A stretch of 64,000 nucleotides of DNA from Pseudomonadales bacterium (lineage in GTDB: Bacteria; Pseudomonadota; Gammaproteobacteria; Pseudomonadales; Azotimanducaceae), in assembly GCA_029251375.1 (NCBI GenBank), contig JAQXDL010000022.1, positions 369,468-433,467 of the forward strand, given 5' to 3'. Below the pieces are notes generated by a model. The model searched no databases. It worked only from the letters and a program-made list of their open reading frames with translations, and was not told the origin of the DNA. Below, piece by piece: positions 1 through 10,382 of the stretch. Both the position numbers and the translations under genes were made by a program. Every line of letters starts with the position of its first letter. Positions within the stretch are counted from its first letter, which is position 1.

Positions 1-44
1 GTTGTCAATATGCAGTCAATGTGTTGACGATATGTTGTCTATAT
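1..44. repeat. degenerate 11-bp tandem repeat, four units
   Basis: Four consecutive 11-base units resembling GTTGTCAATAT (1-11, 12-22, 23-33, 34-44) lie downstream of trxA; units 1, 3 and 4 are the closest. The array touches the window edge and may continue outside. No function is evident. Confidence 0.4.
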
Positions 45-121
45 ATCTTCTATTAATCGGTAATAAGTTGCCCCAAAAGCGTACAAATTTGCTCTTAAGG
101 CAACGTGACAACCTACGTTTA

Positions 122-445
122 CTAGATGTTGCTATCGAGAAACGCTGTTAGCTGTGATTTTGAAAGAGCGCCAACTTTAGTGGCCTCGACGCTACCGTTT
201 TTGAATAGCATCAGTGTCGGGATACCGCGGATACCATATTTTGGTGGCGTATTCTCATTTGCGTCGATATCAAGCTTACAGATTTTCATTTTGCCGCCAT
301 ACTCAGCTGCAATTTCTTCTAAGACAGGAGCGATAACCTTACAAGGACCACACCACTCGGCCCAATAGTCCACTAGGACGGGTACATCGGAATTGATGAC
401 TTCTGCTTCAAACGAGTCATCGGTTACGTGGCTAATGTCAGACAT
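122..445 (-). CDS. trxA: thioredoxin
   Basis: Cytosolic protein-disulfide reductase of 107 aa, the normal length for thioredoxin 1. It has the WCGPC active site with the redox cysteines at 32 and 35, and the cis-proline at residue 76 in GIPT, which shapes the substrate groove. There is an additional cysteine at 56. Thioredoxin reductase recharges it, and it supplies electrons to ribonucleotide reductase, PAPS reductase and peroxidases. It is separated by 98 bases from hemB, which is upstream on the same strand. The 121 bases downstream hold no visible start of rho, which often follows trxA in gammaproteobacteria. Confidence 0.97.
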   Translation of the reverse strand: MSDISHVTDDSFEAEVINSDVPVLVDYWAEWCGPCKVIAPVLEEIAAEYGGKMKICKLDIDANENTPPKYGIRGIPTLMLFKNGSVEATKVGALSKSQLTAFLDSNI

Positions 446-543
446 TGAATAAATGCTCCAGTTACAAGGAAGGATTGAAAGAGCGTTATCCTAAAGCGGG
501 ATCTGGAATTACTCAACCACAAAACGATACCGATCAGATCTTT

Positions 544-2182
<1,639 letters not shown>

Positions 2183-3199
2183 TTGAGCAAGCTAATATAT
2201 TCTCAAGAAGAACTCGAAGCAGAGAGCGATTACGCAACGCCGCACGTTGAATGTGGGCTGCGACTCCACGGCGGCTTTAATGCAGACGGCGAGTATGTAT
2301 CGCCACGCACGAAATATCGCTGGAATGCGATCAATGCCTGGCAACGAGAACTGCAAAAGCAGAACGTTGAGATTGTCGAAGCGACCACTGCCTTGCTGAC
2401 GGAACCTAATTTTCCGAACGAAGCTCAGGCGGTTTTTTTGCTCCAAAACGGTATTCAACAACCACTTTGGGACTCCCTGACAATTACCGGTTTGATCGAA
2501 GCTCGCGGTAAAGCGCTGGCAGAGTTCACGCCACCCGATTTTCAAGACATCATTGTCGAAGACATTTCCGGCACCGCTCTTGGGCACATGGGCAAGGGGC
2601 TGATGACGGCACACGGCTGGGATGAAGGCGGCAAGGAAGGTTCTGCCCTAGGTGGTCATGATGCGATGTGGTTTGCGACCCGTGATTTGATATTTGGAAA
2701 AGACAAATTCCCGCTGGCATCACCACCCGAAAGCATCGGGCGTGTAAAAGAAGGTCGTGAAATGGAGGGGATTCCGGCTGAACACGAAATGCTTATTTCG
2801 TTTTTAATGAATCTTCTCATGATCGAAGTTCGTGCTGAACGGGCATTCCGCTTCTATGAAGCTGTCATTGGACATGCAGAAGTCTTTAAGGATAAGCGCG
2901 AAGAAGCGAAGCATGCGGTAATGATGGTTAACCGGATCAGAACGGATGAAAACATTCACGTTGCCTGGTTGAAGGTTGCAATATCGGAATTTCGAAATTT
3001 CACCATTAAGAAAACGGACGGTACGCAGGTCAAGGGTGCGACGCTGTTAGATCCTATCTGGAAGAATATGGTGCACTGGCATGCGGTCGAGATGCATGAG
3101 GCGAATCGCGAAAATAATCATGCCGAAATGGACGCCAAAATATTGGCAACCGAAAAGGGTGTTGAGATTATTAAAGGGTTCAAAAAATTAGCGGCTTAG
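2183..3199 (+). CDS. hypothetical protein, possibly ferritin-like diiron fold
   Basis: I do not recognise this 338-aa protein. The start is TTG at 2183, supported by AGGAG at 2172-2176, a good distance upstream. There is no signal peptide or membrane segment. The C-terminal half is helical and rich in acidic residues and histidines: E202, E215 and E219 on one helix (IEVRAERAF), then D255-E256-x-x-H259 in RTDENIHVAW, and H298/H300 and H305 further on. ExxH-type pairs on successive helices are what ferritin-like diiron proteins use, so a diiron oxidase or hydroxylase is possible but unproven. The N-terminal 120 residues match nothing I know. It converges on yheS with a 38-base spacer. Confidence 0.8.
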   Translation: MSKLIYSQEELEAESDYATPHVECGLRLHGGFNADGEYVSPRTKYRWNAINAWQRELQKQNVEIVEATTALLTEPNFPNEAQAVFLLQNGIQQPLWDSLTITGLIEARGKALAEFTPPDFQDIIVEDISGTALGHMGKGLMTAHGWDEGGKEGSALGGHDAMWFATRDLIFGKDKFPLASPPESIGRVKEGREMEGIPAEHEMLISFLMNLLMIEVRAERAFRFYEAVIGHAEVFKDKREEAKHAVMMVNRIRTDENIHVAWLKVAISEFRNFTIKKTDGTQVKGATLLDPIWKNMVHWHAVEMHEANRENNHAEMDAKILATEKGVEIIKGFKKLAA

Positions 3200-3237
3200 G
3201 CATTCTTACTCAAAGTAAAGTGAGGGGTCGCGGTATC

Positions 3238-5145
3238 CTAGCTTTGCTCTAGAATCTCAGATTTTTCAAACCATTCTTCTTCGAGCGTTTCGATTTCGTC
3301 TTTCAAACCCATCTGATCTCTTAGCAAGTTTTGTAGATTATCAACTTCGCTTTGTTCGTAGATTGCATTGTCAGACAATGATGTGATGACGATTTCAAGC
3401 TTGTCCTTTAATCTATCGATACGCTCTTCGATTGTCTTAAGCCGTGTTCGAATTTGGCGACTTTGTTTGTGATTAACTTTTGTTGCGGGCGAGGGAGTTT
3501 GAACATTTGCTGCTGTTGATGACATTTTGCTTTCGGTGCCATCGCTGGATTCACTGCTACTTTCGGATTTCTTTACGGTATTTTCGCCAAGCAATTTAAG
3601 TCGATAGCTTTCTAAGTCACCATCGAAAATCGTCATCTTGTTATTTTCCACTAGATAGAATGAGTCCACCGTATTAGCCAGTAGATGCCGATCATGGGAA
3701 ACGAGTAAGATCGCGCCCTCAAACTCTTGCAGCGCGATGGTTAATGCCTGGCGCATCTCCATATCTAAGTGATTGGTTGGCTCATCCATGAGCAGCAGAT
3801 TGGGTTGCGCAAAGGCAACAAGGGCCAATGCAAGACGAGCTTTCTCGCCACCCGAAAAGGTTTCAACGGGTTCATGTACCTTATCGCCCCTAAAGTCGAA
3901 TCCGCCAAGATAATTGCGCACCTCCTGCTCGCGCATTTTCTCATCGAGTCGTTGCAGATGGAGAAAAGATGATGCCTGCATATCTAGGTCGTCGACCTGG
4001 TGCTGAGAGAAATAGCCTACTTTCAGGTTTGCTCCGGCGTGTATCTCGCCTGCTAGCAAAGGCAATTCGCCACTGAGCGTTTTGATCAACGTTGATTTGC
4101 CTGCACCGTTGTGTCCCAACAATCCAATTCGGTCGCCGGGGTGCAGATTGAGTCTGATGTTATTAAGCACCGGCTTGCCGTAGCCCAAAGCTGCATGATC
4201 CAAGCTTAAAAGCGGATCGGAGGTTTTGTCTGCCGGTGGGATTCGAAAATGAAAGGGCGAGTCGATATGGGCAGGCGCGATCAGCTCCATTCGCTCGAGC
4301 GCCTTTATGCGACTTTGCGCTTGCCTTGCTTTGGTGGCTTTGGCACGGAAGCGTCTAACGAAGTCTTGCATGTGAGCAACGTCACGCTGCTGTTTCTCGT
4401 AGTTGCTTATCTGCTCTGCCATTCTCGCCGCTTTGACCGCTTCGAATTGCGAGTAGTTACCCGTGTACAAATCGATTTTCTGGTGGTGTAGATAGGCAAT
4501 GCTATCCACAGTCTCGTCAAGAAACTCTCGATCGTGTGAAATAAGTAACATCGAGCCATGATAGTTTTTAATCCAAGTGCTAAGCCACAAAATTGCATCA
4601 AGGTCGAGGTGATTGGTTGGTTCATCGAGTAACAATAGGTCGGAGGGTGCCATTAGCGTGCGGGCGAGGTTGAGGCGTATGCGCCAACCACCAGAGAAAG
4701 ACGATAACGGATTTAAAAATGTATCCTGAGAAAAGCCCAAGCCAACAAGTAACTGTTCTGCCCTTGATTTGGCGGTATAACCGTCGAGAGAGTCTATCTT
4801 CTCGTGCAGTCCTGCGATGTCGTTAAAACGATCGGCTTGTTCTGCAGCACGAAGCGCTGCTTGTGCGAGCATGAGTTCATGATCGCCGCCGAGAACGTAA
4901 TCTACAGCGGGCTCTGAACTGGCGTGGACTTCTTGTGCAAGGTGGGCGATGCGCAATGATTGGGGATATTCTAAATCACCATAGTCAGTATCAAGCTCGC
5001 CCAAAATCAGTTTAAACAAACTGGTTTTACCGGCACCATTTGCTCCAATAAGACCCACCTTGCGATCTTTGTGAATGGTCATAGAAACATCATCGAACAA
5101 CAGTTCGGTTCCACGACGTAGCGCAATTTCAGTAAACACCAGCAT
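3238..5145 (-). CDS. yheS: ABC-F family ATPase, YheS type
   Basis: Cytosolic ribosome-associated ATPase of the translation-factor ABC-F group, with no membrane domain. At 635 aa it matches E. coli YheS in length. It has two ABC cassettes. The first has Walker A GANGAGKTS near residue 34, signature FSGGW near 150 and Walker B LLLLDEPTNHLD near 170. A charged linker of the P-site tRNA interaction motif type follows. The second cassette has GHNGAGKST near 345, FSGGEKARLALA near 430 and LLLMDEPTNHLD near 455. The C-terminus is a low-complexity Ser-rich stretch followed by a coiled coil. YheS acts on stalled translation in E. coli; the same role here is inferred. Confidence 0.92.
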   Translation of the reverse strand: MLVFTEIALRRGTELLFDDVSMTIHKDRKVGLIGANGAGKTSLFKLILGELDTDYGDLEYPQSLRIAHLAQEVHASSEPAVDYVLGGDHELMLAQAALRAAEQADRFNDIAGLHEKIDSLDGYTAKSRAEQLLVGLGFSQDTFLNPLSSFSGGWRIRLNLARTLMAPSDLLLLDEPTNHLDLDAILWLSTWIKNYHGSMLLISHDREFLDETVDSIAYLHHQKIDLYTGNYSQFEAVKAARMAEQISNYEKQQRDVAHMQDFVRRFRAKATKARQAQSRIKALERMELIAPAHIDSPFHFRIPPADKTSDPLLSLDHAALGYGKPVLNNIRLNLHPGDRIGLLGHNGAGKSTLIKTLSGELPLLAGEIHAGANLKVGYFSQHQVDDLDMQASSFLHLQRLDEKMREQEVRNYLGGFDFRGDKVHEPVETFSGGEKARLALALVAFAQPNLLLMDEPTNHLDMEMRQALTIALQEFEGAILLVSHDRHLLANTVDSFYLVENNKMTIFDGDLESYRLKLLGENTVKKSESSSESSDGTESKMSSTAANVQTPSPATKVNHKQSRQIRTRLKTIEERIDRLKDKLEIVITSLSDNAIYEQSEVDNLQNLLRDQMGLKDEIETLEEEWFEKSEILEQS

Positions 5146-5393
5146 GAGATAGATAAGGTTGAAAAAATTCGGCTGAATTCTAACAGACTCACATCATCGA
5201 TTGGTTTTTGATTCGTGCTTTTGCAAACGACACTAAGGCCTCATATCAAGGCCTAGCCGAAACGCTTAATGCGACTGACGGAGGTTTGTTTTGATGACGT
5301 GGTCAACAACACTTACCGGTCTTAGCCGCGGGTCTTTACGCATTAACCTGATTGTGTAGACTCAATGTGTTAATCAATGGAACACAAACGACA

Positions 5394-5867
5394 ATGTATA
5401 AGCTGATGATGGTAATCATGGTTGCAGGCTTCGCCGGACTATTTTTCATTAATGGTCCTAGCGGTGAGCCGATCCTATCGATTGATGGTATGACGCCGAG
5501 TGTGCCGGCGTTAGACGGCGCTCAGTTTGAATCCCCATCGGCTCCATCGAGCCATACGAAGGTCTATAAATGGCAAGATGAAGAGGGTGTCTGGCAATTC
5601 TCTAATCAACCACAGGACATGGAGGGCGCAGAGGTTGTTGAGATTGATAACAATATTAATACGATAGCAGCGTTTAAAGTGCCGCAAGACAGAGCTTCAA
5701 CTCAAACTTCAGGTCAACAATTGCAATCGGGTATGAGTGGTTTGCCGGCGGGTATGACAAGTGTCTCTCCAGAGAAAATAAGTAAAATGATGGAGACTGT
5801 GAATTCCCTGCAGGGTGTTGCGGATCAAAAGCAGGAAACGCTGGACGCGATCACCGGGAAGAACTAA
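5394..5867 (+). CDS. DUF4124 domain-containing exported or membrane-anchored protein
   Basis: A small protein of 157 aa from the ATG at 5394. A TTG at 5352 would add 14 residues, but the ATG places the hydrophobic segment (MVIMVAGFAGLFFI) right after a short basic start, as expected for a signal anchor. The middle has the DUF4124 motif TKVYKWQDEEGVWQFSNQP, common in periplasmic proteins of gammaproteobacteria and of unknown function. The C-terminal third is Gln/Ser-rich and probably disordered. It is probably monocistronic and converges on dsbB. Confidence 0.8.
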   Translation: MYKLMMVIMVAGFAGLFFINGPSGEPILSIDGMTPSVPALDGAQFESPSAPSSHTKVYKWQDEEGVWQFSNQPQDMEGAEVVEIDNNINTIAAFKVPQDRASTQTSGQQLQSGMSGLPAGMTSVSPEKISKMMETVNSLQGVADQKQETLDAITGKN

Positions 5868-5953
5868 TCGCGGTGCCTTGTACGATTTTGCAGGTGACGA
5901 TCACATCTGGATCTAACAAGATAACGTCGAAGTTTGAAAGGCCGAAGGTCAAT

Positions 5954-6451
5954 CTATTTTGGGCGGACATATTGGAATATACCAATCGCCATGAGGCCAA
6001 TTAAACCAATCAATGTCCAGCCAGGAATGCTGATACCGAACAACGTCCAGACCACTTCTGCACACGTGCCGTCACCTGAAAGTACCAATGATAAAACCTC
6101 GGTCAGCGGGAATACATCCATGAGATAATCCAGACTTGGACCGCAGGCTGGTACTTCATCTGCTGGCAGGCTCTGCAGCCAAAGCTGTCGGCCAGCAAGG
6201 CCAGCACCGCCTAATGCGAAAACCGTCAAGCCCGCACCATAGAGTTTGATGCCGTTGTGTTGCGGACCGTGAATGGCCGCAATGAGGGCAATCGCGCCAA
6301 CAGTAATCACCATCACTCTTTGCATAATACAAAGAGGGCAAGGCTCTAGGTTCATCGCATGTTCCATATAGAGCGCAACACCCATCATAGATGTGCAACC
6401 TACGAACGTCAGTAGGAAAATTATTCGCGAAGATGGAAATCGGTCCAACAT
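5954..6451 (-). CDS. dsbB: disulfide bond formation protein B
   Basis: Inner-membrane oxidase that passes electrons from DsbA to quinone. It has 165 aa, four membrane helices and the two required cysteine pairs: C38-P-L-C41 in the first periplasmic loop and C103 with C130 in the second (PACGPSLD and GDGTCAEV). The C-terminal helix ends in a short basic tail. No dsbA lies nearby. Confidence 0.95.
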   Translation of the reverse strand: MLDRFPSSRIIFLLTFVGCTSMMGVALYMEHAMNLEPCPLCIMQRVMVITVGAIALIAAIHGPQHNGIKLYGAGLTVFALGGAGLAGRQLWLQSLPADEVPACGPSLDYLMDVFPLTEVLSLVLSGDGTCAEVVWTLFGISIPGWTLIGLIGLMAIGIFQYVRPK

Positions 6452-6659
6452 GTTTGAGCTGCCTAGATTATCGAGTCAATTGTTACCTGTGTTAGTGCTT
6501 GTGTTGTCACGCGTTTAGTTACTAACGTTGTTACGTTGATTGTTCGTGAATCACTTGCTGAATTATGAACTAAGCGGCACGGGGAAGACAGCGGTGTTGC
6601 GTTGGTGAGCACGACCGTCTAATCAGATCTGCGATGCACGTGAAATTATGCATAGCATC

Positions 6660-7265
6660 TTATGATGGAGATGGTTTTGCAGCGTCAACAACCCATCGTT
6701 GGCTGAAAGTGATCAGTTCCGGGAAAAACAATTCAAAATCCATCAGCAGCTCGTCTTCGATTCTGAGGAAAAAATTATAGCTCTGCGCCAACGTGTTTTC
6801 CCTTGTAATCCGCTGCGAGAGTCGAACGAGCGCTGCCTCGACGAATGCATAGTTTTTATAAGACGTGAGTGCGTCGACAGACTCCATTCGTTCAATGACT
6901 AATGCGGCTTGATCAGGCAAATGGGATTGGTGCGCTTTAACGGAATCATAGGCGCTCTGGCTGAAAGCCGGCAGTGATTGAGTTGAATCAAATTGGTGCC
7001 AATGCTTAGCGAGGAAATGATCATAAACAATGTCGGTAACGATGGGTGCAAAGCGGCGCAGATGTGACGGGAATCTGCGATGGCTATTCTTAACTTGCTG
7101 ATGTTGATCGGTAAATACATCAATGGCACGGTGAAGTTTTATACCTGTCTCCAGCGCATCGGGTCGCTGACCTTTTAGTCGGCCTTTGACGAAATCACCC
7201 AAAAAGCCCCCGGCCATGAGTTGCTGATCAGGCCAGGCAAGAAAAAAATGAGCGAGATGATTCAG
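6660..7265 (-). CDS. acpH: acyl carrier protein phosphodiesterase, probable CTG start
   Basis: Removes the 4'-phosphopantetheine arm from holo-ACP. The ATG at 7217 would begin at MAGGFLGDFVKG and would lack the family's N-terminus. Reading upstream in frame to a CTG at 7265 adds 16 residues, (M)NHLAHFFLAWPDQQL, which matches the family opening of M-N-x-L-A-H; there is no in-frame ATG, GTG or TTG at that place. The full length is then 201 aa, close to the family norm. The conserved GxxLGDFVKG and HRAIDVFTD stretches contain the metal-site Asp and His residues. The CTG is 10 bases after the gshA stop, so the two genes are probably cotranscribed. Confidence 0.85.
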   Translation of the reverse strand: MNHLAHFFLAWPDQQLMAGGFLGDFVKGRLKGQRPDALETGIKLHRAIDVFTDQHQQVKNSHRRFPSHLRRFAPIVTDIVYDHFLAKHWHQFDSTQSLPAFSQSAYDSVKAHQSHLPDQAALVIERMESVDALTSYKNYAFVEAALVRLSQRITRENTLAQSYNFFLRIEDELLMDFELFFPELITFSQRWVVDAAKPSPS

Positions 7266-7275
7266 CTTCGTTGAC

Positions 7276-8856
7276 CTAGTTGTGACGATGCAACGGTAGA
7301 TATTCTGCCTGTATATCGGCGAGGTAACGCTCGAAAGGAAGTTGTGTTTCCGCTTCGGTTGCTTGGTGTTGTTGTAGCGATAGTCGGGCCATTTCTTCGA
7401 AACGAGCTAACTCTGGCTTGGATAACGGCGTTTGTTGGAAATGATCCCGATGCGCAATGCTTTGATTCATGGCAAAGCGAAGATAGGAGATATCCTGAAC
7501 TTTCATATCCTGCATGATTTTGCCACTTGGGGTTTTCGTTGAGTCGAGCAGTTTCGCGGATTGCAGGTTCAATGCGTCGATGTGAGACGAGCCTGCAACA
7601 TTTTTATCCAACATCTCAGCAATGGGCTTCAATTGCGAGAGTATTTCCTGACCCCAAACCCCCAATTCTCTCTGCGTCCCCTGATCGGAAAGTAATGTCG
7701 ACGTTTGCCTGCCGGTCCTGACTGTCTTTGCAACATTCTCGGTTACGGAAGAGCAAAGCGTCGCGTCGTGTTTTGGGCTTTCTGTAAGAAGACAATATAA
7801 AAGTAATGTGTCTAGGAATTTAATTGAGGCTTCACTAATGCCAGCCGGTTCGTATGGATCAACATCCAGTAATCTAACTTCAATGTACTCAACTCCGTCG
7901 TCTTTTAGCGCTTGCAGAAAGTTGCTGCCTTTCTCTGGCACGCACTTAGCGCGAATCGTTGTGTAGAACTCCGCCTCCGACTGAAGGATTGAATCGTTCA
8001 ATTGCGGTAATAAGTTGCTATTTGATTGCAGGCTTTCGTAGCCAGCATAAGGCGTTGCGACTGCGCTGGCGATTTTTTCAACGTAGTTATCCAAACTGTT
8101 GTAACAAATATTCAATATGCTTGACTGCGCGTCGCTCTGATAACCCAAATCGCCATTTCTCAAAGACGTGGCGTTTTCAAGGTACAAACTGTTGTTGCCA
8201 AGTTCATCGAGGTTGTGTTGTTTTCCGTTTACGAAACTGTCGCAAACTGCCGGTGATGCGCCTAAAAGGTAGATCGGTAACCAAGAAAAACGTCTGAAAT
8301 TTCGCATCACATCAAAGTAGCGATTGGTACGATAATTGGCCGTATTTGATCTGCCTTCCTGCTCCGCAAGTGTCTGCCAAAAGCCTTCTGTAAACGAGAA
8401 GTTGTAGTGAACAGCGCAGATAGTCTGCATCGATCGACCATACCGATTGCCAAGACCGTTACGATAGGTTGTCTTCAGTTGGCCTAGGTTGGAGTCGCCG
8501 TAGTAAGCGAGTGGAATTTTATCATCCTCGGGTAGTACGCAAGGCATGCTGGACGACCAGAGCAACTCATCTTGTAGACCTGAGTAGATATAACGATGGG
8601 TATCAGATAGCGTTTCCAGTGTTTCAGAAACGGATACCGAGACCGGCGTTATAAGCTCCAGTTGCGACTCAGAAAAGTCAGTTGTTACAGAAGGATGGCT
8701 TAGTTTCGAGCCAAGAAAAGCAGGGTGTGGTTTTAGTGAAAGATTACCCTGTGGGTCAACTCTAAGCGTTTCTCGCTCAATACCACGATTAAATCGTAGG
8801 CTTGCGGAGTCAAACTTCGCTAACAATTGTAGTGTGTCGAGCTTAATTTCTACCAT
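7276..8856 (-). CDS. gshA: glutamate-cysteine ligase
   Basis: ATP-dependent first step of glutathione synthesis, joining L-glutamate and L-cysteine through the gamma-carboxyl. At 526 aa it matches the proteobacterial GshA type (about 518 aa in E. coli). The N-terminal FNRGIERETLRVDPQGNLS segment is highly typical, followed by TDFSESQLELITP, SMPC, and YEPAGISEASIKFLDTLLLYCL towards the C-terminus. It is followed 10 bases downstream by acpH. gshB is not in the window. Confidence 0.96.
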   Translation of the reverse strand: MVEIKLDTLQLLAKFDSASLRFNRGIERETLRVDPQGNLSLKPHPAFLGSKLSHPSVTTDFSESQLELITPVSVSVSETLETLSDTHRYIYSGLQDELLWSSSMPCVLPEDDKIPLAYYGDSNLGQLKTTYRNGLGNRYGRSMQTICAVHYNFSFTEGFWQTLAEQEGRSNTANYRTNRYFDVMRNFRRFSWLPIYLLGASPAVCDSFVNGKQHNLDELGNNSLYLENATSLRNGDLGYQSDAQSSILNICYNSLDNYVEKIASAVATPYAGYESLQSNSNLLPQLNDSILQSEAEFYTTIRAKCVPEKGSNFLQALKDDGVEYIEVRLLDVDPYEPAGISEASIKFLDTLLLYCLLTESPKHDATLCSSVTENVAKTVRTGRQTSTLLSDQGTQRELGVWGQEILSQLKPIAEMLDKNVAGSSHIDALNLQSAKLLDSTKTPSGKIMQDMKVQDISYLRFAMNQSIAHRDHFQQTPLSKPELARFEEMARLSLQQHQATEAETQLPFERYLADIQAEYLPLHRHN

Positions 8857-9075
8857 TTACTTCTACCAAAACGTCATCATCGAACGTCTTATTAAGTTTA
8901 GCTGGAATGCTTGCTTGGCAACCGCGCGTTTAGACTTAGCTCTGTAACAAGATCTTCAAACATCGCTATCGAAATCTGTTCGAAGACCGGCAAAGCTAGC
9001 TGTATATCCCAAATAAGCAGACATGTAGCGAACCCTAGTATGCCAAAGGTAGGGGCTTAGCTAAAGCGTTCGGAT

Positions 9076-9111
9076 AAGTGCAAGTACAAGTGCAAGCACA
9101 AGTGCAAATAT
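9076..9111. repeat. 12-bp tandem repeat, three units
   Basis: AAGTGCAAGTAC (9076-9087), AAGTGCAAGCAC (9088-9099) and AAGTGCAAATAT (9100-9111) lie end to end just downstream of hslR, between it and gshA. Period and copy number are the same as in the repeats at 9669 and 38255, but the sequence differs. Confidence 0.7.
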
Positions 9112-9135
9112 AGGCGCATGAAAACTTGGGCTGGA

Positions 9136-9552
9136 TCATTCTTGATTTTTTTCGCGAAATTGGTGGATGAGACGTCGACCTTTTTTCGTAGGGCGCCCTT
9201 CCGAGAAAGAAGTCATACCTGCTGCCTTTCGTTGCGCCGCTTCAGTTTCTCGTTTTTCAATACTCGCCGGCGTTTCTCGATACAACAATGATGCCTCTGG
9301 CGCGCCTCTGCGTTGAGCTGATAGGTTGGTGACTGTCACAATTTTCTCGTCCCACCCTTGGCGAACTTTCAGTTGATCACCGACCAGAACATCTTTGCTG
9401 GCTTTGCCTCGGCTGCCATTGACTTGCACTTTACCACCATCAATTGCTTCTTTTGCTTTGGCGCGGGTTTTGAAAAATCTTGCGGCCCATAGCCACTTAT
9501 CAAGACGTACAGGTGTCTGTTGCATTTCGTTAGTTGATTGTTCGTTGGACAT
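9136..9552 (-). CDS. hslR: heat shock protein 15, S4-domain ribosome rescue factor
   Basis: RNA-binding protein that in E. coli binds free 50S subunits carrying nascent-chain tRNA and helps recycle them. It has 138 aa with an S4 domain at about residues 15-75: VRLDKWLWAARFFKTRAKAKEAI followed by GGKVQVNG. The tail is basic (RPTKKGRRLIHQFREK), as in E. coli HslR. Its neighbour is yrfG, as in enterobacteria; hslO is absent here. Confidence 0.93.
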   Translation of the reverse strand: MSNEQSTNEMQQTPVRLDKWLWAARFFKTRAKAKEAIDGGKVQVNGSRGKASKDVLVGDQLKVRQGWDEKIVTVTNLSAQRRGAPEASLLYRETPASIEKRETEAAQRKAAGMTSFSEGRPTKKGRRLIHQFREKNQE

Positions 9553-9668
9553 AGTAGGTCTTATTCATTGTCGTGGCTCTGTCAGTTTTTCTATCAAAGC
9601 CCTTGTTAATAGGTTTATGAGGATGTGTTTGATGGCGTTAATAGCCCCTTAGTTGGCCCCGCCGTTGG

Positions 9669-9704
9669 TAGTGTTATCAATAGTGTTATCGATAGTGTCA
9701 TCTA
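9669..9704. repeat. 12-bp tandem repeat, three units, reaching into the yrfG stop codon
   Basis: TAGTGTTATCAA (9669-9680), TAGTGTTATCGA (9681-9692) and TAGTGTCATCTA (9693-9704). The last three bases of unit 3 are the complement of the yrfG stop codon, so on the minus strand the array starts at the end of the gene. Confidence 0.7.
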
Positions 9705-10361
9705 TGGGTGGATCAAGTCCATTAGACTATTAATAGAGGGGTGGTCCGGTGAAGGGCTTGGCTGCGATTTAACGCTAGGCGTTGCAATGTGAACGGTCGT
9801 TGCAATCCCGTATTGTCTGGCCGCATCGAGAACAGTTGGACTGTCATCAATGAATACGGTTGTGTTTGGCTCAAATTTTAGCTGCGACTGCATATTACGC
9901 CAGAAATTCTGATCTTCCTTTGGACTTTGCAGATCGTGGCTAGAGACAACTTCATCAACATGTGCCAAGACATTCGTCATGTCGTTCTTCAGAGCGATAA
10001 CGTTAGGGTGAGCATTTGTTGTAAGAATGACCCGTTTATTCATCTTGGTTAGCCGACCTAAAAATGTCAGTGTTTCAGGGCGGTAGGCAATAAGATGAGA
10101 GATCTCGGATTTAAGGTTCATAATGTCGAGATCGAATTCGCCACTCCAAAAATCCGTACAGTACCAATTCAGCGTGCCGCGATGTTGTTGCAGTAATTGA
10201 TGTACAAAAAGCGTTGATTCTACCGGTGTTTTACCGTGGATTTGAGCAAATCTTATGGGCAGATATTCATTCCAAAAATAGCTGTCATAGTGAAGATCGA
10301 GCAAGGTACCATCCATATCAAGTAGGATCGTACGCGCGTCAGCAAAGCTTCGGGCTACCAT
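9702..10361 (-). CDS. yrfG: HAD-family purine nucleotidase, YrfG type
   Basis: Cytosolic HAD phosphatase; E. coli YrfG prefers GMP and IMP. It has 219 aa. Motif I is LLDMDGTLLDLHYDS near residue 14, with the nucleophile Asp and the acid/base Asp. Motif II is the Thr/Asn of ILTTNAHP near 115, motif III a Lys near 147 (SPKED), and motif IV FIDDSPTVLDAA near 171. The DLHYDSYFWNEYLP segment is typical of this subfamily. It is divergent from cysQ with a 21-base spacer, so the promoters must overlap one or both genes. The gene ends inside a 12-bp repeat array. Confidence 0.9.
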   Translation of the reverse strand: MVARSFADARTILLDMDGTLLDLHYDSYFWNEYLPIRFAQIHGKTPVESTLFVHQLLQQHRGTLNWYCTDFWSGEFDLDIMNLKSEISHLIAYRPETLTFLGRLTKMNKRVILTTNAHPNVIALKNDMTNVLAHVDEVVSSHDLQSPKEDQNFWRNMQSQLKFEPNTTVFIDDSPTVLDAARQYGIATTVHIATPSVKSQPSPSPDHPSINSLMDLIHP

Positions 10362-10382
10362 TGAGTTTTTGTTTCTGGATTC

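Noticed and set aside
9076..9111. CRISPR array
   Set aside because: Units are contiguous 12-mers without spacers and no cas genes are present.
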